Origin: Roseiarcus sp963732155
GTDB lineage: Bacteria; Pseudomonadota; Alphaproteobacteria; Rhizobiales; Beijerinckiaceae
Reading direction: 5' to 3'
NCBI GenBank assembly: GCA_963732155.1
Contig: CAVSYB010000015.1
Location: 1 to 64,000, forward strand
DNA: 64,000 bases
In this document: one piece after another, positions 25,265-34,215 of the stretch
Position numbering within the stretch: the first letter of the stretch is position 1
Layout of the letters: the number at the start of each line of letters is the position of its first letter
Position numbers and translations under genes: made by a program
Notes under the pieces: generated by a model
Seen by the model: the letters and a program-made list of their open reading frames with translations, nothing else
The model's database searches: none
Told to the model about the DNA's origin: nothing

Positions 25265-26389
25265 TCAGCTCTTCAGGCGCAGCATCTGGCTGTCATAGAG
25301 CGCCTTCAGGTGAATCTCGCCCTCGGCGCTCTTGCCGGACGGATCGACGACGTCGACTTGGGTCCCCGCCGCCGCGACGTCGGCGGCGACATAGCCCAGC
25401 GCGAGGCTCCTGCCGAGGAAGTGGCCGCGATCCGCCGAGGTCACCTTGCCGACGGTCCTGCCGTCGATCGCGATGGCCGAGCCCGGCCCCGGCACGAAGG
25501 CGAGATCGGGAAAGGCGACCATGACCAATCGGCGCTTCACTCCCTCATCCCTCTGGCGGGCCAGGGCGTCACGGCCGATGAAGGCGCCCTTGTCGAACCG
25601 CACGGTCCAGCCAAGGCCGGCTTCGATCGGGCTGGTCGTCTCGTCGACGTCGAGACCATAGAGCGGGTAGCGTTTCTCGATGCGCACGCTGCGCAGCGCG
25701 CCGAGACCGCAGGGCTCCATCCCGAACGCTCGTCCCGCCGCGAGCAAGGCGGCGTACATGTGGTGGGAATACTCGCCGGGATAAAAGAGTTCGAAGCCGA
25801 GCTCGCCGGAATAGCCGGTGCGCGAGACGATCGTGTCGGGAACGCCGGCGACGGCGCCGCGCGCAAAGCTGAAATAGGGCAAGGCGGCGTTCGAGATATC
25901 CAGATCGGCGAGCGGCGCCAAAATCTCTCGGGACAACGGTCCTTGCACGGAGATGAAGGCCCGCCCCGCCCCCAGATTGGTGACGCCCGCGTTGAACCGC
26001 TCGGCCCGCTCCGTCAGATAAGCCGTGACGCGATCGACGCGCGACGGCGTCGGGCATAGCCAGAAATGTCGGGACGATAGCCGGAAGCAGGTCAGATCGT
26101 CGATCATGCCGCCGGCTTCGTTGCACATCGAGGAATACAGCACCTTGCCGTCGGTCATGCGCGCGACGTCGTTGACCAGCACGCGCTGCAGCAGAGCTTC
26201 CGCGTCAGCGCCTTTGACGTCGACCGGCGCCTGGTAATAGACGTCGTAGAGTCCGGCGCGCCGGCGGGTGGCGAGGTGTTCATTCTCGACGGAGGTGAAT
26301 TTGAACGCCGAGTCGAAGCCGATCCGGTCCACCATCTCGGCGCCGAGCGCCACGAACTGGTGAAAATACGGCGTATGCCTGCGGGCCAT
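25265..26389 (-). CDS. GcvT-family aminomethyltransferase-like protein
   Basis: A 374-residue protein of the glycine-cleavage T family (folate-binding YgfZ/GcvT/DmdA group). Family segments are visible: NEHLATRRRAGLYDVYYQAP, ALLQRVLVNDVARMTDGKVL, ISVQGPLSREILAPL, SRTGYSGELGFELFYPGEY and the folate-site-type CGLGALRSVRIEKRYPLYGL. Members transfer a methyl or methylene group from an N, O or S donor to tetrahydrofolate. The length matches stand-alone demethylases such as DmdA as well as T proteins, and no gcvH or gcvP is nearby, so demethylation of a catabolic substrate is more likely than glycine cleavage. AGGAGA precedes the ATG. It converges on the acyl-CoA dehydrogenase gene. Confidence 0.8.
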   Translation of the reverse strand: MARRHTPYFHQFVALGAEMVDRIGFDSAFKFTSVENEHLATRRRAGLYDVYYQAPVDVKGADAEALLQRVLVNDVARMTDGKVLYSSMCNEAGGMIDDLTCFRLSSRHFWLCPTPSRVDRVTAYLTERAERFNAGVTNLGAGRAFISVQGPLSREILAPLADLDISNAALPYFSFARGAVAGVPDTIVSRTGYSGELGFELFYPGEYSHHMYAALLAAGRAFGMEPCGLGALRSVRIEKRYPLYGLDVDETTSPIEAGLGWTVRFDKGAFIGRDALARQRDEGVKRRLVMVAFPDLAFVPGPGSAIAIDGRTVGKVTSADRGHFLGRSLALGYVAADVAAAGTQVDVVDPSGKSAEGEIHLKALYDSQMLRLKS

Positions 26390-26538
26390 AAGATTCTCCT
26401 GGCGCATCCCCCATCGCGGAGAAGATAAAGCACCTCCAAAGCCCGGGATCAAACGCCTGGGGCGGTCTGCAATCGCCTGTCTGATCCCGCCTCTTGACGG
26501 GCTATGGCGCGTCCCCGTTGCGCAGAAAACGCGCGCGC

Positions 26539-29500
26539 TCAAGGCTTGGGATCGAACGCCTGTTCGCCGCCTTGCGCGGCGCGCGTCCTCGGCGTCCCAT
26601 CGTCGATCGGCAATTCGGGGGAGCCGGCGACCCGCTCGCGCAATTGCTGGAAGACGACGTAGAGCATCGGGATGACGAAGATGCCGAAGACGGACGCGGC
26701 CAGCATCCCGCCGAACACCGGAGTGCCGACGGCGCGACGACTGGTCGCCCCGGCGCCGACGGCGACGACCAGCGGCAGAAGTCCGAGGATGAACGCGAAG
26801 CTGGTCATCATCACCGGCCGGAATCGCAGTCGCGCGCCGGCGGCGGCCGCATCGAGAATCGACTTCCCCTGCCGCCGTTGGTTCACCGCGAATTCGACGA
26901 TGAGGATGCCGTTCTTGGCCGCCAGCGCGATCAGCACCACCAACCCGATCTGCGAATAGACGTCGAAGCTGCGGCCGGTCGCCACCACCGCCGCGATGCC
27001 GCCCAGGATGCCGACGCCGACGGACAACAGAACCGGGATCGGAATGTTCCAACTCTCGTAGAGCGCGACGAGAAACAGGTAGGCGAACAGCACCGCCAGC
27101 CCGAGGACGATCGACGTGCCGCCGGCGGCGGCCTTCTCCTGCAGAGCCGTTCCGGTCCATTCATAGCCATAGCCGGCGGGCAGCGTCGTCGCTGAGACGC
27201 GCTCCATCGCCTCGAGCGCCTGGCCGGAACTGTAGCCGGGTTTCGGGGCGCCGTTGATCAACGCGCCGCGAAAGCCGTTGTAGCGCACCAGCAGTTGCGG
27301 ACCCTGAACGATCTCCGGCTGCGCGAGCACGCGCACCGGCACCATGGCCCCCGCACCATTGCGCACGTAAACGTCGAACACGTCGTCGATCTCGTTCCGG
27401 AACGGCGCGTCGGCCTGGACATTGACTTGCCAGGTTCGACCGAAAACATTGAAGTTGTTGACGTAATATCGGCCGATGGTCGATTGCAGCGCGTTGAAGA
27501 GGTCGGCGATCTTGACGCCGAGCACCTGCGCCTTGTTGCGGTCGATGTCGAGATACACCTGAGGCGTGTCGGCGGCGAAGGTGCTGAACACGCCGGCCAG
27601 CTCCCGCTGCTGGTTCGACGCGACCAGCATGCCGCGCATGGTCGCGGCGATATCCGCCGGCGGCTGACCCTGCAAGCCTTCGAGCACATACTGGAATCCG
27701 CCGGTGTTGCCGAGGCCGAGAATGGGCGGCAGGTTGAACGGGAAGACCACGGCCTGCTGGATCGCCGCCAGTTTCGGACGAAGCTGAGCGACGATGGCGG
27801 CGGCGCTTTGGGACGGGTCGGCGCGCTGCTCGTAGGGTTTGAGGCGAATGACGAAGAAGGCCTGGTTCGACGAGGTGATCCCGTCGATGAAGTCGAATCC
27901 GACCACCGACAGGACGCCTTCGACCCCTGCGATGCCCCGGATGACGCTTTCAGCCTGCGCCACCACCGCCGCGGTTCGATTGATCGAGGCCCCCTCCGGC
28001 AATCGCATGGCGGCGAACAGCGCGCCCTGGTCCTCTTCCGGCAAGAAGCTTTGCGGCGTCCTGGAGAATAGAAACGCCGAAGCCGCCAGAACGCCGATGG
28101 CGACGACGAGGCCGATCGCCGCGACGCGGACCAGACGGCCGACGATCGCCGCATAGCCGTCGCGGACGCGGTCAATGCCGCCGAGCACGTAGCGAATCGG
28201 CCCACGGCTCGATTGGCCGCGCTTGATCAGCACCGAGCACAGCGCCGGGCTCAGCGTGAGCGCGTTGAGCGCCGAGATCAGCATCGAGACCGAAACGGCC
28301 ACCGCGAACTGCCGGAACAATTGCCCGCTGATGCCCGGAATGAATGCGACCGGGACGAACACCGACAGGAGAACGAGGGTGATGGCGATGATCGGCGCGG
28401 TGATTTCCCTCATCGCCTTCTTGGTGGCTTCGGGCACCGACAGGGTCGGCTCCTCCTCGACGACGCGTTCGACATTCTCGATAACGACGATCGCATCGTC
28501 GACCACGATCCCGATGGCGAGCACCAGAGCCAGCAGCGAAACCGTATTGGCGGTGTAGCCGACGGCCAGCATCACCGCGAAAGCGCCGATGATCGAAACG
28601 GGCACGGCGATTAACGGAATGAGCGTCGTGCGAAGCTTGCCGAGGAACAGGAACACCACCAGCCCGACCAGAACGAAAGCCTCGCCCAGCGTGCGCACCA
28701 CTTCCTCGATGGTCGCCTTGACGAACACCGTCGTGTCGAAAAACACCGAATAGGCGAGGTCGTTCGGGAAGCGCTTGGCCAGCCCGTCCATCGTTTCCCG
28801 CACCGCCTTGGTCACCTCGACCGCGTTGGCTCCGGGCGACTGATAGATGCCGATCGCCGCCGCCGGCGCGCCGTTGAACCGCGTAAAGCGATCGGACGAG
28901 TTGGCGCCCATCTCGACCCGCGCCACATCCCTGACGCGAACCACCGAGCCGCCGGGATTGGTGCGCAGCACCACGTTCCCGAATTCCTCCGGCGTGGTCA
29001 GCCGGCCCTGGGTCTTGACAGTGAATTGACTGCGCTGATCCTGCGACACCGGCGCGGCGCCGATCCGCCCGAGCGCCGCCGGAACATTCTGTCCTTGCAC
29101 CGCGGCGACGACGTCGCTCGGCGTCAAGCTGAGCGCCGTGAGCTGATTGGGGTCGAGCCATACCCGCAAGGAATAGTCGAGCGGTCCAAAGAGGCTGGCC
29201 TGACCGACCCCTTTGATGCGCGACAGCGCGTCGATGACGTTGATCGTCGCGTAGTTGCTGAGATAGAGCTGATCGTAGGAGCCGTTCGGCGAATAGATCA
29301 GCAGCACCTGCAGAAGGGCGGCGGACTTCTTTCGGATCGACAGACCCTGCAGGATCACCTCCGGCGGCAATTGCGCCTCGGCGAGGGTGGCGCGATTTTG
29401 GACGTTGACGGTGTCGATGTCGGGATTCGTGCCGAGAGCGAAAGTGACATTGAGCGTGTAGCTGCCGTCCGCTCCGCTCGTCGACTGATAGTAGAGCGCG

Positions 29501-29724
29501 TTGTCGACGCCGTTGACCTGCTCCTCGATCGGCTGGGCCACCGTCGCTTCGACGACTTCGGCGTCCGCTCCCGGATAATTCGCGGTGAGCGTCACCTGCG
29601 GCGGCACGATTTCAGGGAATTGCGCGACCGGAATCGAGATGATGGCGATCAGCCCGGCGAGCGTGATGACAATCGAGACGACGAAGGCCAAACGAGGCCG
29701 GTCGACGAAGATCGCGGAGATCAT
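26539..29724 (-). CDS. RND efflux pump, HAE1 type
   Basis: A 1061-residue inner-membrane pump of the hydrophobic/amphiphilic efflux RND family (AcrB/MexB-like). The N-terminus ISAIFVDRPRLAFVVSIVIT is the first helix, and the proton-relay Asp pair is in LAIGIVVDDAIVVIENVERV (TM4). The two large periplasmic loops and twelve-helix pattern fit the family. FIPGISGQLFRQFAVAVSVS and TSFAFILGLLPLVVAVGAGA are further landmarks. The ATG overlaps the adaptor stop (ATGA), so the two are translated together. It probably expels antibiotics, dyes or toxic metabolites. Confidence 0.95.
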   Translation of the reverse strand: MISAIFVDRPRLAFVVSIVITLAGLIAIISIPVAQFPEIVPPQVTLTANYPGADAEVVEATVAQPIEEQVNGVDNALYYQSTSGADGSYTLNVTFALGTNPDIDTVNVQNRATLAEAQLPPEVILQGLSIRKKSAALLQVLLIYSPNGSYDQLYLSNYATINVIDALSRIKGVGQASLFGPLDYSLRVWLDPNQLTALSLTPSDVVAAVQGQNVPAALGRIGAAPVSQDQRSQFTVKTQGRLTTPEEFGNVVLRTNPGGSVVRVRDVARVEMGANSSDRFTRFNGAPAAAIGIYQSPGANAVEVTKAVRETMDGLAKRFPNDLAYSVFFDTTVFVKATIEEVVRTLGEAFVLVGLVVFLFLGKLRTTLIPLIAVPVSIIGAFAVMLAVGYTANTVSLLALVLAIGIVVDDAIVVIENVERVVEEEPTLSVPEATKKAMREITAPIIAITLVLLSVFVPVAFIPGISGQLFRQFAVAVSVSMLISALNALTLSPALCSVLIKRGQSSRGPIRYVLGGIDRVRDGYAAIVGRLVRVAAIGLVVAIGVLAASAFLFSRTPQSFLPEEDQGALFAAMRLPEGASINRTAAVVAQAESVIRGIAGVEGVLSVVGFDFIDGITSSNQAFFVIRLKPYEQRADPSQSAAAIVAQLRPKLAAIQQAVVFPFNLPPILGLGNTGGFQYVLEGLQGQPPADIAATMRGMLVASNQQRELAGVFSTFAADTPQVYLDIDRNKAQVLGVKIADLFNALQSTIGRYYVNNFNVFGRTWQVNVQADAPFRNEIDDVFDVYVRNGAGAMVPVRVLAQPEIVQGPQLLVRYNGFRGALINGAPKPGYSSGQALEAMERVSATTLPAGYGYEWTGTALQEKAAAGGTSIVLGLAVLFAYLFLVALYESWNIPIPVLLSVGVGILGGIAAVVATGRSFDVYSQIGLVVLIALAAKNGILIVEFAVNQRRQGKSILDAAAAGARLRFRPVMMTSFAFILGLLPLVVAVGAGATSRRAVGTPVFGGMLAASVFGIFVIPMLYVVFQQLRERVAGSPELPIDDGTPRTRAAQGGEQAFDPKP

Positions 29725-30851
29725 CGCCCGGCTCCGTCGCCCGCGGGAATGACCGTCGCCGCGACGATTTGCCCGGGCCGCACTTTTTGCACGCCGTCGA
29801 CGATCACCGCCTCGCCCGCTTCGAGCCCCGAGGCGATGGCGATTTCCGTGTTGACGGCCTCGCCCGTGGTGACGCGCTTGACCTCGACCTTGTGATCCTT
29901 GTCGACCACGAGGACGTATATTCCGGCCTGGTCGAGTTGCAGCGCCGCCCTCGGAATGACAAGGCGCGGTTTTTCCTCGCTCTCCTTGACCTCGACCGTG
30001 ACGAACGCCCCGTCGACCAACTGCCGCTCCGGATTGGGCAAGGTGGCGCGCACGAGCAGCGTGTCGGTTTGCTGATCGACCTGGTTGCCGATGTAGTTCC
30101 ACACGCCGGGATGGGCGTATTCCTGCCGGTTGGCGAGCTTGACGAACACCTTGATGCTGATCGGCCCGCCGTTATCCTGCTTATGCGCGGCGGTGATGTC
30201 GGCGATCTGGCGCATGCTCACCGGAAATTCCACATAGATCGGGTCGTCGCTGACGATCGTCGCCAGGACGCCGCTCGCGGGATTGACGAGATTTCCCTGG
30301 GTGTAGGTGGTCAGGCCGATGCGCCCGTCGATCGGGCTTGCGACGTCGGTGTAGCCGAGATTCTCCTGGGCGATCGACAGGGCCGCTTTGTTTTGCAGAA
30401 TGCTCGCTCTGGCGCTGTCCAGAGTGGCGCGGTTCTGATCGACCGTCGCCTGCGAGATCGCCTGAGTCTTCACCAGGTCCGAGCTGCGATTGAATTGCAG
30501 CTGCGCGTTGAGCGCCTGCGCTTCGGCCGCCGCGAGATTGGCGTCGGCCTGCTCGACCGCCGCCTGGTATTGCGTCTTTTCGATCTGAAAGAGCAGGTCG
30601 CCGGTCTTGACCTGTTGACCTTCGGTAAAAAGGACCTTCTCGAGGAACCCTTCGACCCGCGCCCGCAACTGCACGGTGTTGACCGCCTTGATCCGGCCGA
30701 CAAACGCATAGGACGGCGTCACGCCCTTCATTCGCGCCGGCTGCACGCCGACGGCGGGCGGCGGCGCGGGCGGAGCGGCCTGCTGCGCTTGATTGCAGCC
30801 GGCCAGCGATGCGACCAGCAAGACCATCGCCAGAGATCGCGTGCGGTTCAT
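29721..30851 (-). CDS. RND periplasmic adaptor lipoprotein
   Basis: A 376-residue membrane fusion protein of the AcrA/MexA type. The signal peptide ends in a lipobox (VASLAGC, Cys19), so it is a lipoprotein anchored to the inner membrane. Barrel-sandwich halves (RARVEGFLEKVLFTEGQQVK; SPIDGRIGLTTYTQGNLV) flank an alpha-hairpin (about 95-165). It links the RND pump to an outer-membrane channel, which is not encoded here, so a channel from elsewhere in the genome must be used. No regulator gene adjoins it. Confidence 0.93.
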   Translation of the reverse strand: MNRTRSLAMVLLVASLAGCNQAQQAAPPAPPPAVGVQPARMKGVTPSYAFVGRIKAVNTVQLRARVEGFLEKVLFTEGQQVKTGDLLFQIEKTQYQAAVEQADANLAAAEAQALNAQLQFNRSSDLVKTQAISQATVDQNRATLDSARASILQNKAALSIAQENLGYTDVASPIDGRIGLTTYTQGNLVNPASGVLATIVSDDPIYVEFPVSMRQIADITAAHKQDNGGPISIKVFVKLANRQEYAHPGVWNYIGNQVDQQTDTLLVRATLPNPERQLVDGAFVTVEVKESEEKPRLVIPRAALQLDQAGIYVLVVDKDHKVEVKRVTTGEAVNTEIAIASGLEAGEAVIVDGVQKVRPGQIVAATVIPAGDGAGR

Positions 30852-31255
30852 TGGACGCCGCCCCTTGCAACGAGAAATATGCCGCCCGAGCCGATCACGA
30901 AGCGGATCGGCGACTGATCGGCGGTCGCTGTCGCAATTTCGACCGGTGGTCAGCGACCCCTCCCGCGCAATATGCCCCGGTTAATCGAGCCGGTCGAGGC
31001 CGACATTCGTCCATCAGGCCGGCGCCGCAGGGCTTGTTCAAGCGGCGATTTGCGCGCGCTCGACCCGGCGCCCGCGCGCCGCGACATCGCCTGGCGGCCA
31101 GGGCTCGGCGACGAGATTGTCGATACGCGCCAGCGGCGAACGGAACTGCGCAACTTCATGGAGAATTGGGTCCGCCCGGAGAAATCCGCGCGCGGGCGCG
31201 CCCAGGCGTTTCTCCCCGACGCCGCCGGGAGCTCGATGGCGGACGAGCCGGTCTT
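30852..31255. other. Intergenic stretch without a recognisable gene
   Basis: About 400 bases between the efflux operon head and the aconitase X small subunit. Open frames exist on both strands but are arginine-rich with no motif, and they overlap without a consistent ribosome site. It should hold the promoter for the efflux operon on its left side and the end of the aconitase X operon on its right; no clear terminator is seen. Confidence 0.5.
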
Positions 31256-31699
31256 CTACGGGTCGAGGTCCGAGCCAACCATCACGTCGACGATGGCGAC
31301 GTCTTCGTTGTCGCCTGACCGCGCCGAAATCCGCACGCGGACGCCGGTCGCGATGCCGTCGATCGAGCAGACCACAATTGGACAATACAAGTTATAGAGG
31401 GATTGCGCGACGATCGAGCCGACGGTCAGGATCGGATCGGGGCGCGCCAGGATGACGCCCGCGGGCCCGACGCCTCGACGAATCGTCTCCGCCAGAACGG
31501 AAGCCGATGAAGACGATCCACGGCCGCACGGCATGACGAGGGTTTGGCCCGCCAGACTCCAGCCGTGACCGGGATGGAAACGATCGACGATCCTGCCTGT
31601 CTCGACCTCCACGCCGCCCCAAAAGCTCAGCGGCTCGCAGAGGACCAGCGCGGGAGCCTGCGCTTCGCCGCGCGCGCAAAATCGACCCCGCCTGATCAT
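31256..31699 (-). CDS. Aconitase X small (swivel) subunit
   Basis: A 147-residue protein of the DUF126 family, the swivelling domain of aconitase X enzymes. The conserved active-site segment MPCGRGSSSSASVLAETIRR, with the Ser-rich motif, is plain, as are LVLCEPLSFWGGVEVETGRI and GVILARPDPILTVGSIVAQS. With the large subunit it forms an Fe-S dehydratase; bacterial members characterised so far dehydrate cis-3-hydroxy-L-proline, and archaeal ones phosphomevalonate. The ATG overlaps the large-subunit stop by four bases (ATGA). Confidence 0.88.
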   Translation of the reverse strand: MIRRGRFCARGEAQAPALVLCEPLSFWGGVEVETGRIVDRFHPGHGWSLAGQTLVMPCGRGSSSSASVLAETIRRGVGPAGVILARPDPILTVGSIVAQSLYNLYCPIVVCSIDGIATGVRVRISARSGDNEDVAIVDVMVGSDLDP

Positions 31700-32952
31700 G
31701 GCGCGAGCCGAACCACGCGGCCGGCCGCCGCGGAGGCGACGCAGTCCTCCATCTCTCCGAAGGCGACGGCGACGCCGATATTGCCCGGCGCGTAATGCGC
31801 CCACTTGCCGGAATTGGTCATCACGGCGCCGTCGATCCGTTTGAGGATCGCGGTGACGTAGGTGCAGGTGTCGGCGACCGGAATGACGTTGAACTCGTCC
31901 ATTCCACGCAAAAGGCTATCCTTTTCAAGGTCGGACAACGTCGCGCGCGCGGTGTTCACGTAGATCGGGACGCCTTTTCTCGGCGCGATCCGCCGCACCA
32001 GCACGATGAGGCGATTCCACTCCTCGCGGGAGAAATGGGGCGTGCCCAGGCACACCGCGGCGATAGGCGAGCCCTCGGGGACGCTCGACAGTCGGCGCAG
32101 TCTGTCGGCGGCGTCGGCCGGGGTGATATCGACGGTTTCCTCGGCGGGGCGCCCGCCCAGCGCCTCGGCCCGCGTCGGCGCCTCGGGAGTGATTCCCACC
32201 GCGTGGAAGAGGCCGACGGCGCCGGTCGACGCGGCCGCGGCGCCCAGCGCCTTTAGTTGGTCTTCGTCGCGCGGCGGCGGCAGGCCTTCGATGACCGGAA
32301 CGCGCTCGCCGCTGCGCTCGCCGACCAGCAGCCCGACGGCGACATAGAGAGCGTCGGTCGGCTGAAGCGAGAGGGGAAAGCCGACAAGGCGGAAGAGGAC
32401 GCCGCCGCGCCGATTTTCGTCGAGATGAAGCCCCCAGGCCGGGGCTCGGCCGGTGACGGCGCAGCACAGATCGATGAAGTCGCCGTAGCGGTTCGTTCGC
32501 GCGCCGATCACCGAGTTCGCAAAGACGATGGCGTTGGATTCGCCCCAGGCGATCTGCTCCCCGAAGGCCGGTCGAGACAGCAATTGATAGGGCGCGCAGG
32601 TGTAGGAGGGCTGACAACCCAGCTCCTCGTGCGCCTTCATCAAGCGCCTTGCGGGCGCCAGTTGATCGGGTCGCAGGAGCATCAGCTCCGGGTGGATCAA
32701 GTCGAGCGAGCCGACGTTCAGCGTCGTCGGCACCCGCACCCGTCCGCCCGCCGCCACGAGGCGCTCGACGAAATCGAGGCTGACCTGCCCATGGTAGAGG
32801 CAACCGTCGATGTGGGCGCGCGACACGCTCAGCAGCGCTTCGGCGCCGACCGCCTTGGAAAAGGCGGTCAGGATTCGCATCGCGGAGGCCGCCGCCGGGC
32901 CTTCGTCGCCATTCAGCAACGCCTGGTCCGAGGCGCTCAAATGCAATGACAT
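31696..32952 (-). CDS. Aconitase X large (catalytic) subunit
   Basis: A 418-residue protein of the DUF521/aconitase X catalytic family. Landmarks: SRAHIDGCLYHGQVSLDFVE, RVPTTLNVGSLDLIHPELM, the Cys-containing SYTCAPYQLL and GESNAIVFANSVIGARTNRY, and a later VCLGTPHFSREEWNRL, VADTCTYVTAILK and TNSGKWAHYAPG. The Cys residues fit the Fe-S ligands of the family. It pairs with the small subunit downstream. The substrate is not known here. The nearest upstream genes encode an E1 alpha/beta pair, 215 bases away and on the same strand, so the pair could belong to the same catabolic operon or have its own promoter in that gap. Confidence 0.9.
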   Translation of the reverse strand: MSLHLSASDQALLNGDEGPAAASAMRILTAFSKAVGAEALLSVSRAHIDGCLYHGQVSLDFVERLVAAGGRVRVPTTLNVGSLDLIHPELMLLRPDQLAPARRLMKAHEELGCQPSYTCAPYQLLSRPAFGEQIAWGESNAIVFANSVIGARTNRYGDFIDLCCAVTGRAPAWGLHLDENRRGGVLFRLVGFPLSLQPTDALYVAVGLLVGERSGERVPVIEGLPPPRDEDQLKALGAAAASTGAVGLFHAVGITPEAPTRAEALGGRPAEETVDITPADAADRLRRLSSVPEGSPIAAVCLGTPHFSREEWNRLIVLVRRIAPRKGVPIYVNTARATLSDLEKDSLLRGMDEFNVIPVADTCTYVTAILKRIDGAVMTNSGKWAHYAPGNIGVAVAFGEMEDCVASAAAGRVVRLAP

Positions 32953-33167
32953 GACGGCGTCACCAAGCAGGTTTCAAGCATTGGCTCAATCCATGGATCG
33001 CGACGACAGAGCGCGTCGACCATAGCGCGAATCTCGGGAGATCAACCCCGTCGACGAAGCCGCCGCGCGCCCGATTCCATCCGGACATCGAACTTGGGAC
33101 GGGACTCGCGCGATTACGACGACCAGCGCATCCTGGTCGGAGGCGCTCGCCTCTTCAATCCATCGCA

Positions 33168-34205
33168 TTAGACAAGCATCGCCGCCGCGACCGAGACAAT
33201 GCGCTCCACACTCGGCACGAAGACCTGCTCGAGCGACGCCGCGCAGGGAATCGGCGCATCGAGCCCGGCGAGGCGCCGCACCGGCGCCCGCAGGCGATGA
33301 AACACGCGCTCGCCGATCAGCGCCGCCAGCTCGGCGCCCCACCCGCCGGTCAGATGGTCCTCCTCGACGATGAGCAGCCGGCCAGTCTTCGCCACCGAAG
33401 CTTCGATCGCCGCGACATCGAGAGGCACAAGGCAGCGCAGGTCGATCACCTCCACGTCGCAGCCCTCCCCGGCGAGGCGTTCGGCGGCCGACAGGGCGCG
33501 GTGGACCATCAGCATGTTCGCTAGGATGGTCAGGTCGCGGCCCTCGCGACGCACCGCGACCGGACCGAGCGGAATCTCGTAGTCGCCGTCGGGGGCGTCG
33601 GCGGCCTGCGACAGCGCGGCCTTCTCGCGGCGTGGGCCCTTGCCGCCATACAGAAGCTTGTGCTCGAGGAAAATGACGGGGTTGTCGTCGCGGATCGCGG
33701 CGAGGAGCAGGCCCTTGGCGTCATACGGCGTCGACGGGCACACGACCTTCAGGCCCGGCGTGTGCATGAAGAACGCCTCCGTCGATTGCCCATGCTGGGC
33801 GCCGCGCTGCGATGCGCCGACGGGAAGGCGAAGAACCATCGGCACGCTGACCTGCCCGTTGCTCATGTAGCGCATCTTGGCGGCCTGGTTGACGACCTGG
33901 TCCATGGCGCAGAATACGAAGTCGCCGTATTGCATTTCGGCGACCGGCCGCATGCCGACCATCGCCGCTCCAACCGCGGCCCCGACGATCGCCGCCTCCG
34001 AGATCGGGGTGTCGATCACCCGCTCGCGCCCGAATTCTTCGGCCAGACCGAGCGTAACGGTGAAGCCGCCGCCGAATCCGCCGGGCACGCCGATGTCCTC
34101 GCCGATCAGGAACACGCGCGGATCCGATCGCATGGCGATCCGCATCGCGTCACGCAGCGCCTCGGCCATGCCCATGTGGTTCGCCTCGTTCGAGAACTCG
34201 TTCAT
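33168..34205 (-). CDS. 2-oxoacid/acetoin dehydrogenase E1 beta subunit
   Basis: A 345-residue transketolase-like pyrimidine-binding plus C-terminal domain protein, the beta half of a TPP-dependent E1. Motifs: VFLIGEDIGVPGGFGGGFTV, RVIDTPISEAAIVGAAVGAA (with the Glu that activates TPP), RPVAEMQYGDFVFCAMDQVV and, in the C-terminal domain, IEASVAKTGRLLIVEEDHLT. It pairs with the alpha subunit encoded 10 bases upstream. The 'IGEDIG' and 'FGGGFTVT' patterns are closest to acetoin or branched-chain type E1 beta. No E2 or E3 gene follows. Confidence 0.9.
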   Translation of the reverse strand: MNEFSNEANHMGMAEALRDAMRIAMRSDPRVFLIGEDIGVPGGFGGGFTVTLGLAEEFGRERVIDTPISEAAIVGAAVGAAMVGMRPVAEMQYGDFVFCAMDQVVNQAAKMRYMSNGQVSVPMVLRLPVGASQRGAQHGQSTEAFFMHTPGLKVVCPSTPYDAKGLLLAAIRDDNPVIFLEHKLLYGGKGPRREKAALSQAADAPDGDYEIPLGPVAVRREGRDLTILANMLMVHRALSAAERLAGEGCDVEVIDLRCLVPLDVAAIEASVAKTGRLLIVEEDHLTGGWGAELAALIGERVFHRLRAPVRRLAGLDAPIPCAASLEQVFVPSVERIVSVAAAMLV

Positions 34206-34215
34206 CGGCTGCGAA

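Noticed and set aside
30972..31397. Plus-strand open reading of 141 codons before the aconitase X small subunit.
   Set aside because: It overlaps the clear minus-strand DUF126 gene, is arginine-rich and shows no family motif or ribosome site.
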